Of a DNA stretch of 8,130 bases, positions 1-6,543 are shown in pieces. Within the stretch, counting starts at the first letter, position 1; the number at the start of each line of letters is the position of its first letter. This DNA is from Firmicutes bacterium UBA1768 (lineage in GTDB: Bacteria; Bacillota; Clostridia; Peptostreptococcales; Anaerovoracaceae). The DNA lies in NCBI GenBank assembly GCA_002315335.1, contig DCGW01000015.1, positions 1-8,130 of the forward strand, read 5' to 3'. The position numbers and the translations under genes were made by a program. Below the pieces are notes generated by a model that was given only the letters and a program-made list of their open reading frames with translations, ran no database searches and had not been told where the DNA came from.

Positions 1-74
1 TGGACTACAGGACACCTGGTTTTTCGGGAGATATAAAGTCTCTTTTTCAGAAAAACCAGGTGTCCTGTAGTCCA
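1..74. repeat. Perfect 25-bp inverted repeat at window edge
   Basis: Bases 1-25 are the exact reverse complement of bases 50-74, with a 24-base spacer (26-49) that holds a short GAGA/TCTC inner stem. The right arm lies in the coding frame of the leftward ParA-like gene, and that frame stays open through the spacer and the left arm. A T-run next to the arm would be expected for a terminator; the runs here are part of the arms. The arm starts exactly at base 1, so a fold-back chimera at a contig end is a likely explanation. A real hairpin in the DNA is the alternative. Confidence 0.9.
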
Positions 75-747
75 TAAGCGTATGACCATCAATTTCAGCC
101 AATCTCCCAAAATTTCTTTCTTCCTTCAACGTGGAAAACTCATAAAAGCATTCCCTCCCAAGCCTTGCTTTCAGGTAATTAAGGTCGTGTGGGTCAGAAT
201 CCAAAAACCTGTTCACAGCACAAACATCAAATGAAATATTCAGAATTTCGTAAAGCTCTTTATTGGCTTCATAACGAAGAAGCGAAGATTCATTTTGATT
301 TACTACGAGAATATTTAGACCACCCGATATCAGGCTCCCAACTGCAAGGCTGCAGTCAAGATTGTTTCCGCAATCAGCGATTACTAAATCAAAAGTATTC
401 AGCGACTCTGTAACAATCTTTTCTGAAAAATCAATATCATAATCTCTGTGGTTAATCAGGCCCGAAAGTCCGCCAAGAACAAACAGCTCGACATCCTTTT
501 CACAATAATCCATTATTTCATCACCCGACATAAGTCTGTTATCAACTCTTGATTTAATTTCTTCAATAGAAGTACCCTTAGATGAGTAATAGTGAATTTC
601 ATCGTTGTCGTTTAGGGCTAAAAACAATACCTTGCCTGGGCTTCTGTATTTTGCAAAAAGCTTTGCGGCACAATAGGAAACCATAGTAGTACCAACTTTA
701 TGGTCGCAGCCATGAAATACTAAGAGTCTTTCCTTGCTAATATTCAA
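1..747 (-). CDS. ParA/MinD-like ATPase-fold protein, CpaE/TadZ type (3' end missing)
   Basis: The reading frame is open from a TTG at 745-747 to the left edge, giving about 249 visible residues beginning MNISKERLLVFHGCDHKVGT. The TTG has an AGGAAGGAG ribosome binding site 9 bases upstream, and the gene overlaps the end of the SAF-domain gene by 11 bases, so the two are probably translationally coupled. The N-terminus has the layout of a deviant Walker A region, but it reads CDHKVGTTMVS. The residue just before TT, lysine in ParA/MinD (GKTT), is glycine here. A Walker B-like strand (FDLVIADCG) follows near residue 133. This pattern is typical of degenerate CpaE/TadZ-like localisation proteins rather than active partition ATPases; that placement is inference. 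The last visible residues come from the terminal inverted repeat and may not be genuine. No stop codon is seen. Confidence 0.8.
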   Translation of the reverse strand, partial: MNISKERLLVFHGCDHKVGTTMVSYCAAKLFAKYRSPGKVLFLALNDNDEIHYYSSKGTSIEEIKSRVDNRLMSGDEIMDYCEKDVELFVLGGLSGLINHRDYDIDFSEKIVTESLNTFDLVIADCGNNLDCSLAVGSLISGGLNILVVNQNESSLLRYEANKELYEILNISFDVCAVNRFLDSDPHDLNYLKARLGRECFYEFSTLKEERNFGRLAEIDGHTLMDYRTPGFSEKETLYLPKNQVSCSP

Positions 748-1399
748 GCTCGCTCACTCCTTCCTGTACCAATATCAGACTGTAACCCTGTTCTACATAA
801 GATAATATTGTTGTATAATCTGACAGCTTTGCAGCAATTTCAATATATGATGGTACATATAAGCCTGTCGTTCTTTTTAGTATTTCCGGCTGAAGAGAGC
901 CTGTTGACTCAATCAATTCTCTTCCCGAACTGTCTTTGACAAAAGCTACATAATACGTGCCGAGATTAACGACAGGAAGACCAGAACAATATGCATTAAT
1001 GAATATTCTGTCAGCTTTTCTTATCGATGAGCTGATATTCCTTATCCACTGCGGTTCGATTTTGAAAAGACTCATGTCCATCGTTACTGGATTTTCTCCA
1101 GAAATAAAAGAATTCACAGAAATCTGTGAATTCACGTTAATACTATATTTAAGAGTCTGCCCTATATATTCATTCAGCATATCCGGAGTAAGGCAGTTTT
1201 CCATAATACTATCCTTAGATACACTTGCAATTTTCACCTTATCTCCGGTTAAAAGCTCGCCTGCCTCTAAGCTTGTCGTTGTAACAACCACATCTTCATT
1301 TAGAAGCATGGCCCTTCCTTTTGTTTCCCAAAAGAACATCAGGGCTGCCGATAAAATAATTAGCAATATTCCAACCACTACTTTAATTCTTCCGGTCAT
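737..1399 (-). CDS. Membrane-anchored SAF-domain protein, CpaB/RcpC-like
   Basis: A 220-residue protein. Residues 1-5 are short and positively charged, and residues 6-27 form one hydrophobic segment (VVVGILLIILSAALMFFW), so it is probably a signal anchor with the rest outside the membrane. Residues about 38-100 look like a SAF domain: a DVVVTTTSLEAGELLTGD segment, then a YIGQTLKYSINVNSQISVNS segment, resembling CpaB/RcpC and the FlgA/AFP superfamily. The C-terminal half is not recognised. The start is taken as ATG at 1397-1399 because GGAGGTG sits 5 bases upstream; an in-frame TTG at 1409-1411 overlaps that site and is less likely. In Tad/Flp pilus loci, CpaB proteins act in the envelope near the secretin or assembly complex. 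The next gene is CpaE/TadZ-like, which fits, but the family placement is by pattern only. Confidence 0.75.
   Translation of the reverse strand: MTGRIKVVVGILLIILSAALMFFWETKGRAMLLNEDVVVTTTSLEAGELLTGDKVKIASVSKDSIMENCLTPDMLNEYIGQTLKYSINVNSQISVNSFISGENPVTMDMSLFKIEPQWIRNISSSIRKADRIFINAYCSGLPVVNLGTYYVAFVKDSSGRELIESTGSLQPEILKRTTGLYVPSYIEIAAKLSDYTTILSYVEQGYSLILVQEGVSELEY
757..765 (-). promoter_or_regulatory. Ribosome binding site for the TTG start at 747
   Basis: AGGAAGGAG on the minus strand lies 9 bases before TTG at 745-747, inside the last codons of the SAF gene. No ATG exists in this frame before the P-loop-like segment, and a TGA lies three codons upstream of the TTG. The site therefore decides the start. 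Confidence 0.7.
1110..1133. repeat. Perfect 11-bp inverted repeat inside the SAF gene
   Basis: GAATTCACAGA (1110-1120) and TCTGTGAATTC (1123-1133) are separated by AA. In the minus-strand transcript this folds to a stem of 10-11 bp followed at once by TTTTATTT, like a terminator hairpin. It encodes the duplicated peptide VNSQISVNS of the SAF domain, so the repeat may be a by-product of the protein sequence. Confidence 0.85.
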
Positions 1400-1465
1400 A
1401 ATCACCTCCAATAAAAAAACAGCTTCAAAAAATGAAAAAGCCGGCAGGAATTCGTTAACCCTCCC

Positions 1466-1705
1466 TCATTGAAGTCTGTTGTAAATTTTCTTTTCGCTTG
1501 ATTTTAATATTTTATAGGCTGCCGTCTTGGAAATCCCAAGAGCCTCACCTATTTTCTGATAAGAAAAACCTCTCGCCCTCAACAAAAGCACATCCTTCTG
1601 TCTTTCTGTGAGTTCGGGACACTGAGGTCCGCAAATGAATTTAATTTTAGCTGCGTTTGAGTACTCCCTTATCTGAGAAATGTTTTCTTTCATTTCTGCA
1701 GCCAT
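1466..1705 (-). CDS. Small helix-turn-helix regulator (sigma region 4 / LuxR-like)
   Basis: From the first ATG (1703-1705) this encodes 79 residues. Residues about 30-79 form a classic DNA-binding four-helix region: LTERQKDVLLLRARGFSYQK followed by IGEALGISKTAAYKILKSSE, ending KKIYNRLQ. That is the pattern of sigma-70 region 4 or LuxR/GerE HTH domains. No receiver or sigma region 2 precedes it. It is the first gene after the promoter at 1896-1924 and is followed 66 bases later by the SAF gene, so it may control this unit or be a small phage-type or sigma-like activator. The ATG at 1705 has only a weak ribosome binding site and would leave a leader of about 180 bases. The frame is open upstream to 1885, and the real protein is probably longer (see 1706-1855). 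Confidence 0.75.
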   Translation of the reverse strand: MAAEMKENISQIREYSNAAKIKFICGPQCPELTERQKDVLLLRARGFSYQKIGEALGISKTAAYKILKSSEKKIYNRLQ

Positions 1706-1855
1706 TTCTCTTGAAGCCTCAACTACAATGTATTCATCGCCGTTCTCTTTTGTGCCCGAGAAATTTTTCTTATGTGAAGAGTAATATTCTTTAACACTCC
1801 TGCACCCTTCGACATATTCTTTAAGAATATCATTCCAATCTAAATAGTTCCCAAA
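1706..1855 (-). other. Coding-like in-frame N-terminal extension of the HTH gene without a start codon
   Basis: Reading in frame upstream of the HTH gene gives about 50 more protein-like residues (GNYLDWNDILKEYVEGC, then KEYYSSHKKNFSGTKENGDE). A good ribosome binding site, AAAGGAAG at 1862-1869, lies 6 bases before codon TTT at 1853-1855, and the promoter at 1896-1924 fits a start there. No ATG, GTG or TTG exists in this frame between the upstream stop (1886-1888) and 1705. One additional G in the GGG run at 1850-1852, or a T-to-G change, would create TTG GGG AAC as a start. The gene may use a rare start codon, carry a mutation, or contain a sequencing error. Confidence 0.5.
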
Positions 1856-1875
1856 TTTCCACTTCCTTTCAGAAT

Positions 1876-1890
1876 TGTAAAATTTTTACA
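1876..1890. promoter_or_regulatory. Operator-like perfect palindrome at the transcription start
   Basis: TGTAAAA-T-TTTTACA is a perfect 7+1+7 inverted repeat. It begins about 5 bases downstream of the -10 box at 1896-1901, so it covers the predicted start of transcription of the HTH-SAF-ParA unit. This position suits a repressor site, possibly for the HTH protein itself. A leader-RNA hairpin is the alternative. Confidence 0.5.
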
Positions 1891-1895
1891 GTTGG

Positions 1896-1924
1896 ATTGT
1901 ACTATAAGAGAAAATTGTTGTCAA
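1896..1924 (-). promoter_or_regulatory. Sigma-A-type promoter for the HTH-SAF-ParA unit
   Basis: On the minus strand, TTGACA (1919-1924, perfect consensus) and TACAAT (1896-1901, one mismatch to TATAAT) are separated by exactly 17 bases. The predicted start of transcription is near 1889, about 34 bases before the probable start of the HTH gene at 1855. Confidence 0.75.
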
Positions 1925-1942
1925 TAATTTGTTCTAAAAAAA

Positions 1943-1971
1943 TTCAATTTTTTTAAATTGAAAATTCAATT
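1943..1971. repeat. Alternating inverted repeats in the divergent promoter region
   Basis: TTCAATTT (1943-1950) pairs with AAATTGAA (1955-1962), and AATTGAA (1956-1962) pairs again with TTCAATT (1965-1971). The block has three alternating copies of one 7-base motif. It lies about 20 bases upstream of the leftward -35 box and 50 bases upstream of the rightward one, a plausible binding site for a shared regulator. The region is very AT-rich, which weakens the case. Nothing else was seen in this intergenic stretch except the weak AAAGA/TCTTT repeat at 1986-1997. Confidence 0.45.
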
Positions 1972-2022
1972 CAAAAAAACAATCTAAAGAAATCTTTATC
2001 AGGATATTTTCTCAAATCATTC

Positions 2023-2051
2023 TTTACAAGAGGTAATCATTGTCATAAAAT
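2023..2051 (+). promoter_or_regulatory. Promoter for the DUF1846 gene
   Basis: TTTACA (2023-2028) and TAAAAT (2046-2051) have 17-base spacing, each with one mismatch to the sigma-A consensus. Transcription would begin near 2058, which leaves a leader of about 38 bases before ATG 2096 and rules against the in-frame ATG at 2060. Confidence 0.6.
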
Positions 2052-2095
2052 ATCTATGTATGTTTTTAAAGATTAATAAAGGACAGGTGAATATT

Positions 2096-3610
2096 ATGCC
2101 TACAAAAATTGGTTTTGATCCGGATAAATATCTGGAGGAACAATCAAAATATATCTTGGAAAGAATCCCGGAGGGCCAGCGCCTTTATCTTGAGTTTGGC
2201 GGCAAGCTCATCAGCGATAAGCATGCCAAACGAGTTCTTCCCGGCTTTGACGAAAATGCAAAGTTGAAAATTCTCACTAATTTAAAGGAAAACCTCGAGA
2301 TTATCATTTGCATCTATTCCGGTGATATTGAAAGAAATAAGACAAGGCAGGACTTTGGAATCACCTATGACTACGAAGTGTTCAAGCTTATCGACGATTT
2401 TAGGAGCTATGACCTTACTGTAAACAGTGTTGTAATTACTCGTTACGAGCCCCACCCTTCAACCGATAAGTTTATAACAAAGCTTCAACGCCGCGGAATT
2501 ACAGTATATACACATAAAGCAACAGCCGGTTATCCTACAGACGTCGAGAAAATCGTAAGCGACGAAGGTTATGGTGCAAATCCGTATATTGTTGCTACTA
2601 AGCCTATAGTTGCGGTTACAGGACCGGGGCCGGGCAGCGGAAAGCTTGCAACCTGCCTTAGCCAGATGTACCATGAAAACAAGCTCGGGAGAAAGGTTGC
2701 TTATTCAAAGTTCGAGACCTTCCCTGTGTGGAATCTTCCGCTCAAGCACCCGCTCAATGCGGCCTACGAAGCGGCTACTATTGACCTGAACGATGTCAAT
2801 ATGATAGATAACTTCCACTTTGATGCTTATGGCATTGTGGCTGTTAACTATAACAGAGACCTCGAAATGTTCAAGGTAATCAAGAGAATTATCGAGAGAA
2901 TTACCGGAGAGGAATCGATATACCAGTCTCCTACCGATATGGGAGTAAACAGAGTTGGCTTTTCAATAATAGACGATGAGGCTGTGAGAGAGGCCTCGCT
3001 CCAGGAGATTATCAGGAGATATCTTATTGCCAAATGCGACTATAGAAACGGTCAGATTTCGGAAGAGGCTCTTAAAAAGGCAAAGCTGTTGATGGACGAC
3101 TACGATCTTAAGGAAGAAGACAGAAATGTAGTTATTCCAGCAAGAAATAAATCAGAAAAAGAAAATGCTGGCTTTGAATCAGATGAAGATATTGTCGGAG
3201 TAATGTCCCTTGAGCTTTCAGACGGAACAATAGTGACCGGCAAGAGTTCGGAGGTGATGGATGCAGCTTCAGCTTGCATTTTGAACGCAATTAAATATCT
3301 TGCAGGTCTTGCTGATGAGCTCCACCTCATTTCGCCGGTAGTCCTCGAGCCGATAGAATACCTTAAGTGCAACGTCAGAAAAAAAGAACATTCTACTATG
3401 GATTTAGGCGAAATGCTGATTGCACTTACTATTTGCGCAGCAACAAATCCTACGGCACAGATGGCCCTCGAACAGTTGGAGCAGCTCCGAACCTGCAAGG
3501 CACACAGCACTATAATAATGACAAAGAATACAGAGAATACAATCAAGGACTTAGGTATAGATTGCACGAGCGACCCTGTGTTCCAATCAAACAATTTATT
3601 CTACGATTAA
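2096..3610 (+). CDS. DUF1846 (UPF0371) family protein, function unknown
   Basis: A 504-residue cytosolic protein, close to the usual length of about 500 for this family. It opens with [20 protein letters not shown], the family's typical N-terminus. A glycine-rich, phosphate-binding-loop-like motif, TGPGPGSGK, lies at residues 175-183 and is followed by [15 protein letters not shown]. The C-terminal part (about residues 360-500) contains a run of conserved-looking helices including [16 protein letters not shown]. No membrane segment or signal peptide is seen. The start at 2096 is preferred because AGGTGA lies 5 bases upstream and the promoter at 2023-2051 leaves a normal leader; an in-frame ATG at 2060 would add 12 residues unlike the family. 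The gene has its own promoter and terminator. The biochemical role of the family is not established. The loop suggests nucleotide or phosphate-ligand binding, but that is inference. Confidence 0.92.
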   Translation: MPTKIGFDPDKYLEEQSKYILERIPEGQRLYLEFGGKLISDKHAKRVLPGFDENAKLKILTNLKENLEIIICIYSGDIERNKTRQDFGITYDYEVFKLIDDFRSYDLTVNSVVITRYEPHPSTDKFITKLQRRGITVYTHKATAGYPTDVEKIVSDEGYGANPYIVATKPIVAVTGPGPGSGKLATCLSQMYHENKLGRKVAYSKFETFPVWNLPLKHPLNAAYEAATIDLNDVNMIDNFHFDAYGIVAVNYNRDLEMFKVIKRIIERITGEESIYQSPTDMGVNRVGFSIIDDEAVREASLQEIIRRYLIAKCDYRNGQISEEALKKAKLLMDDYDLKEEDRNVVIPARNKSEKENAGFESDEDIVGVMSLELSDGTIVTGKSSEVMDAASACILNAIKYLAGLADELHLISPVVLEPIEYLKCNVRKKEHSTMDLGEMLIALTICAATNPTAQMALEQLEQLRTCKAHSTIIMTKNTENTIKDLGIDCTSDPVFQSNNLFYD

Positions 3611-3648
3611 TAAAACGCCCGCAGTTCAAAGCTGCGGGCTGTATTTTT
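3611..3648. terminator. Bidirectional intrinsic terminator between convergent genes
   Basis: GCCCGCAG (3617-3624) and CTGCGGGC (3632-3639) form a perfect 8-bp GC-rich stem with a 7-base loop. On the plus strand TGTATTTTT follows. On the minus strand GTTTTA follows. It serves the rightward DUF1846 gene and can also stop the leftward operon that ends at 3668. Confidence 0.9.
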
Positions 3649-3667
3649 CGGTATAGTAATCTTTTTC

Positions 3668-4204
3668 TCAGGCAAGCAGATTTTCGCATTCTCGTCTTAT
3701 CTCGGCCGTATGTCCCGCAAAGAACTCACAAAGGTCAGCATAGAGGTCGTCAATACTGCCATATTCATTGAGATTTTCGGAGATTTTTTTAATATCATCT
3801 GCGCCGCCGAAGAGGTGCTGTAGATAAGAACCCACCATTTTAAATAAATCCTGGGACTTATCTCCGCTATCCTTACAGGAGTCTACCATATCCTTTACCA
3901 CATCAAGATAAAGATTGAAGAAATCTTCAAAGGTAAAGTCCTCAGCAAAGCCCGCAGCCTCATACAGAGCATTGAGCTGTGTAACGGTTATATCAAATGC
4001 ATCGTCATCAGAGAAAAGATCTTTTATAAAAAAGCTGTCAATTGCAATCAGCGACTGCATTGACACTATAAGAAAGCTGTACTCAGCCTTTGAAATCACC
4101 TTTTGCAGTGAAGGATATTTGTTGAAAATCTCAGTTACAGGACCTAACAAATCTCCCAGACTTTTGTTGTACAGATAGTTTATAATATTGTCAATTTTTT
4201 CCAT
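3668..4204 (-). CDS. Hypothetical acidic, helical protein downstream of the AmmeMemoRadiSam genes
   Basis: A 178-residue protein that I do not recognise. It is rich in Asp, Glu, Phe and Leu and appears largely alpha-helical, with no signal peptide, no clear membrane helix and no metal-binding cysteine cluster (its three cysteines are scattered). Acidic aromatic stretches such as FAEDFTFEDFFNLYLD dominate the middle. The start is ATG 4202-4204, with AGGAGA just upstream. It begins 24 bases after the radical SAM gene ends, with no terminator between them, so it is probably the last gene of that operon and may act with it. Beyond this no function can be assigned. Confidence 0.8.
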   Translation of the reverse strand: MEKIDNIINYLYNKSLGDLLGPVTEIFNKYPSLQKVISKAEYSFLIVSMQSLIAIDSFFIKDLFSDDDAFDITVTQLNALYEAAGFAEDFTFEDFFNLYLDVVKDMVDSCKDSGDKSQDLFKMVGSYLQHLFGGADDIKKISENLNEYGSIDDLYADLCEFFAGHTAEIRRECENLLA

Positions 4205-4228
4205 TTTATCTCCTGTTATATAGTTTAA

Positions 4229-5062
4229 TCAACCAACGTTTCCCACATAAACATGCTTCAGATGTTTTTTGGCGATATCTGCAAGCTCATAAAGTAAAGC
4301 TATGTCTGTAGCCGGCTTATCCAGTTTTTTATAGGTCGGGAAAAATCTGCTTATATGAAGAACCATGTCGGGATTTACACTCGCAAGCCATTCAGCAGCA
4401 GCTTCAACCTCGTCTGGGTTATCATTTTCTCCCGGCACAACAAGCCATGATATTTCAACATGACACGACTCATTCGCAACCTCAATTGCCTTCTTTACAG
4501 TTTCAAAATCTCCTGCTATTTTTTTATAGCCTTCCTCGGTAAAATACTTCAGGTCAATATTCAAAGCATCAAAATACGGAAGAAGTGCTCTCAACGGCTC
4601 CTCGTTGATACAGCCATTTGTTACCATAACATTGATCAGACCCTTTTCCTTAGCAAGCCTTGCCGTATCAAACATAAAGTCATACATGGTTACTGGCTCA
4701 TTATAGGTATAAGCAAGCCCTATATTTCCGGCCTCTTTATAAGCTATGGCTGTATCCACAACCTCTTCAGGATTAGTATCCATCATATCGATTTCCTCTT
4801 GGGCAGCCATAGAAATATTGTAGTTCTGGCAGTGTGGACACCTCAGATTACAGCCGTTGGCCCCAATTGATAGAATCTTTGAGCCTGGCATAAACTCCGC
4901 TAAGGGCTTCTTTTCAATCGGATCGAGACAGGCTAAAGAGAGATAGCCATAATTAACATTCACAATTTTGCCTCCGACATTGCCCCTGACACCGCAGAAG
5001 CCCCTGCTTCCTTCGGCAATAGCGCAATTCCAGTGGCAGATATTACATTTAACCTTATCCAT
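4229..5062 (-). CDS. amrS: AmmeMemoRadiSam system radical SAM enzyme
   Basis: A 277-residue radical S-adenosylmethionine enzyme. The [4Fe-4S] cluster motif CX3CX2C is C71-C75-C78 in SIGANGCNLRCPHCQNYN. A second cysteine set near the N-terminus (C6, C9, C13, C23) fits the family's CxxC...C...GxCGVR region. YTYNEP at 118-123 and HISRFFP at 236-242 are typical of this family, as is DPIEKKPL at 47-54. The protein ends at VYVGNVG; many relatives continue for tens of residues with another cysteine pair, so this is a short form. ATG 5060-5062 has a GAGGT site 6 bases upstream. The neighbour upstream (5148-6530) carries the other two AmmeMemoRadiSam domains. The reaction and substrate are not established; a radical-based modification together with its partners is inferred. 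The 85-base gap upstream is AT-rich and contains a TTGACA without a convincing -10 box. Confidence 0.9.
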   Translation of the reverse strand: MDKVKCNICHWNCAIAEGSRGFCGVRGNVGGKIVNVNYGYLSLACLDPIEKKPLAEFMPGSKILSIGANGCNLRCPHCQNYNISMAAQEEIDMMDTNPEEVVDTAIAYKEAGNIGLAYTYNEPVTMYDFMFDTARLAKEKGLINVMVTNGCINEEPLRALLPYFDALNIDLKYFTEEGYKKIAGDFETVKKAIEVANESCHVEISWLVVPGENDNPDEVEAAAEWLASVNPDMVLHISRFFPTYKKLDKPATDIALLYELADIAKKHLKHVYVGNVG

Positions 5063-5147
5063 AATAACCTCATTTCAAGCTAAATGGCTTCATTTTGTCA
5101 ATATATAGATAATCAAATCGTTATTTATTGATAATTTCGATATATTC

Positions 5148-6530
5148 TTAAATATGTCTCACTACTTCAAAACGTTTAATTTCGAAGCCGGAAGTTTTAG
5201 GTATCCCAGCCTTCTGAAGAGCAATCGCAACCTGCTGCTCTACAGTATCAATTCCCTTCAGATCAGGTAAAAGCAGTCCCTCGGCGCAGCCCATTCCCAC
5301 TATGACGCCATATTTCTTAGGATCTAACTGATCGACCGACTCAACCTTCTCAGGAGTTCCGAGAACATCTACCGAAATCTCAAGCTCATCAAGCTCATGC
5401 TCCTTAACCGCATCAAATCGCGTATCTCCAAAAGCTGCTGCAAGTGCATTGTTGATTATCTCGTCAGCAATACATTCCTGATCGGGCTTAATGGTTCCTA
5501 TACAGCCTCTCAGCCGTTTATCCTTCTTAAGTGATACAAATACTCCGGCAGCACCTTCAACCATTTCAGAAGGCAAATTATCCGGTCTCGGAAGCTTTCT
5601 GTGCTCCTTCAGAAATGCTGTAATAGTTTTTCTTGCAAGCTTTACATATTCGTCTTCCCTCGCCCGCTTTTCATCGAGTTCTTTACGTGTATCGTCCAGA
5701 TAAATATCAAGAACATTTCTGCTATTGTCTTCGCCCATACATCTGAAACTGCAAATCGAATAGCCTACTCCGAATGGACCCTCATACGACAAAAATTCAG
5801 GCTCTACCGCAGTTCTGTCTAAAGCCCCAGCCATCATGACAAAGCCGCGCATACCACACTCACCTGCCGCATCACAGAACTCGTCATCAAAGTCAAAAAA
5901 GTCTCTGAAATCAGCCTTTGCCATATCCATTGTGACTCTTGCATCAAACTCAGGCCCTTCCGGCGCAAAGGTGTACGGACCGCTGTCCTTGAGCCTATGC
6001 GATAAATCTCCGCTGGCCACAATAACAACCCTTCGTCCAAGCTTTTCTGCGGCAGCTTTTACACACATGCCGAAGGCATAGTGTTCCTTTGGTGTAAGTC
6101 CGGATATTCCAACTCTGACAGTTTTATAATCAGAATAATACTTATTTATAAAATGCAGAGGTACCATGAAGCCCTGGTCAAGCTTTCGGGTCTGTTCGCC
6201 AAGAGTCCCCGCAGAAACATTCATTTTTACAGCCTCTTCCTCGATAATCGATACTAATTCCGCATCGTAATTCGTCGAGCACTCTACGTTTTCAAACCCG
6301 TAGTCTCTGAAGTCTCCATAGGCTTCGGTTCCCGGCGAAATGTGGATATAGTCCTGATACATAATAGAATGAGGAGTAAGCACAACTATGGTTTCAGGCT
6401 TAAGCTCAGCTATTTCCTTTGCAACCTTTTCATAAGCGTCTGCAGTTCTCTGAATTTTCTTTTCCTCGCCGCCTCCTATTTCAGGAATAATAAGAGGTGG
6501 ATGAGGAACTATATATGATGAAAGTATCAT
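5148..6530 (-). CDS. LigB/Memo-like and AMMECR1 fusion (AmmeMemoRadiSam proteins B and A)
   Basis: A 460-residue two-domain protein. Residues 1-265 match the class III extradiol dioxygenase LigB / Memo fold, with likely metal-site histidines H10 (VPHPPL), H54 (LTPHS) and H178 (SGDLSH), and LDQGFMVPL at 117-125. Residues about 290-455 are an AMMECR1 domain with its hallmark LRGCIGT at 340-346. A charged, probably helical linker (about 270-295, DDTRKELDEKRAREDEY) joins them. AMMECR1, Memo and a radical SAM enzyme often co-occur; here two are in one chain and the third is the next gene. The function of the system is unknown. Dioxygenase activity should not be assumed in an anaerobe. ATG 6528-6530 is chosen because GGAGG lies 5 bases upstream and the sequence then begins at the conserved first strand; the ATG at 6542 overlaps that site. 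Confidence 0.9.
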   Translation of the reverse strand: MILSSYIVPHPPLIIPEIGGGEEKKIQRTADAYEKVAKEIAELKPETIVVLTPHSIMYQDYIHISPGTEAYGDFRDYGFENVECSTNYDAELVSIIEEEAVKMNVSAGTLGEQTRKLDQGFMVPLHFINKYYSDYKTVRVGISGLTPKEHYAFGMCVKAAAEKLGRRVVIVASGDLSHRLKDSGPYTFAPEGPEFDARVTMDMAKADFRDFFDFDDEFCDAAGECGMRGFVMMAGALDRTAVEPEFLSYEGPFGVGYSICSFRCMGEDNSRNVLDIYLDDTRKELDEKRAREDEYVKLARKTITAFLKEHRKLPRPDNLPSEMVEGAAGVFVSLKKDKRLRGCIGTIKPDQECIADEIINNALAAAFGDTRFDAVKEHELDELEISVDVLGTPEKVESVDQLDPKKYGVIVGMGCAEGLLLPDLKGIDTVEQQVAIALQKAGIPKTSGFEIKRFEVVRHI

Positions 6531-6543
6531 AAAAGCCTCCATG

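Noticed and set aside
1..74. Hairpin telomere of a linear replicon
   Set aside because: The repeat has a 24-base loop and lies inside a coding frame; closed hairpin ends give near-continuous palindromes. No linear-replicon gene is visible.
1409..1452. Weak hairpin with T-runs between the HTH and SAF genes
   Set aside because: The GCTT/AAGC stem is only about 5 bp and includes a G-T pair; the T-runs are probably AT-rich spacer.
957..1472. Rightward reading frame of 171 codons
   Set aside because: It is antisense to the SAF gene, has no good ribosome binding site and shows no recognisable protein features.
2060..2095. Alternative start of the DUF1846 gene at ATG 2060
   Set aside because: It lies at the predicted transcription start with no ribosome binding site, and the extra 12 residues do not match the family.
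3100..3594. Leftward reading frame of 164 codons
   Set aside because: It is antisense to the DUF1846 gene and is a by-product of its codon usage.
5750..6530. Aromatic-ring-cleaving dioxygenase for catabolism
   Set aside because: The LigB/Memo fold is fused to AMMECR1 and adjacent to the radical SAM partner, which identifies AmmeMemoRadiSam rather than an aerobic catabolic pathway.
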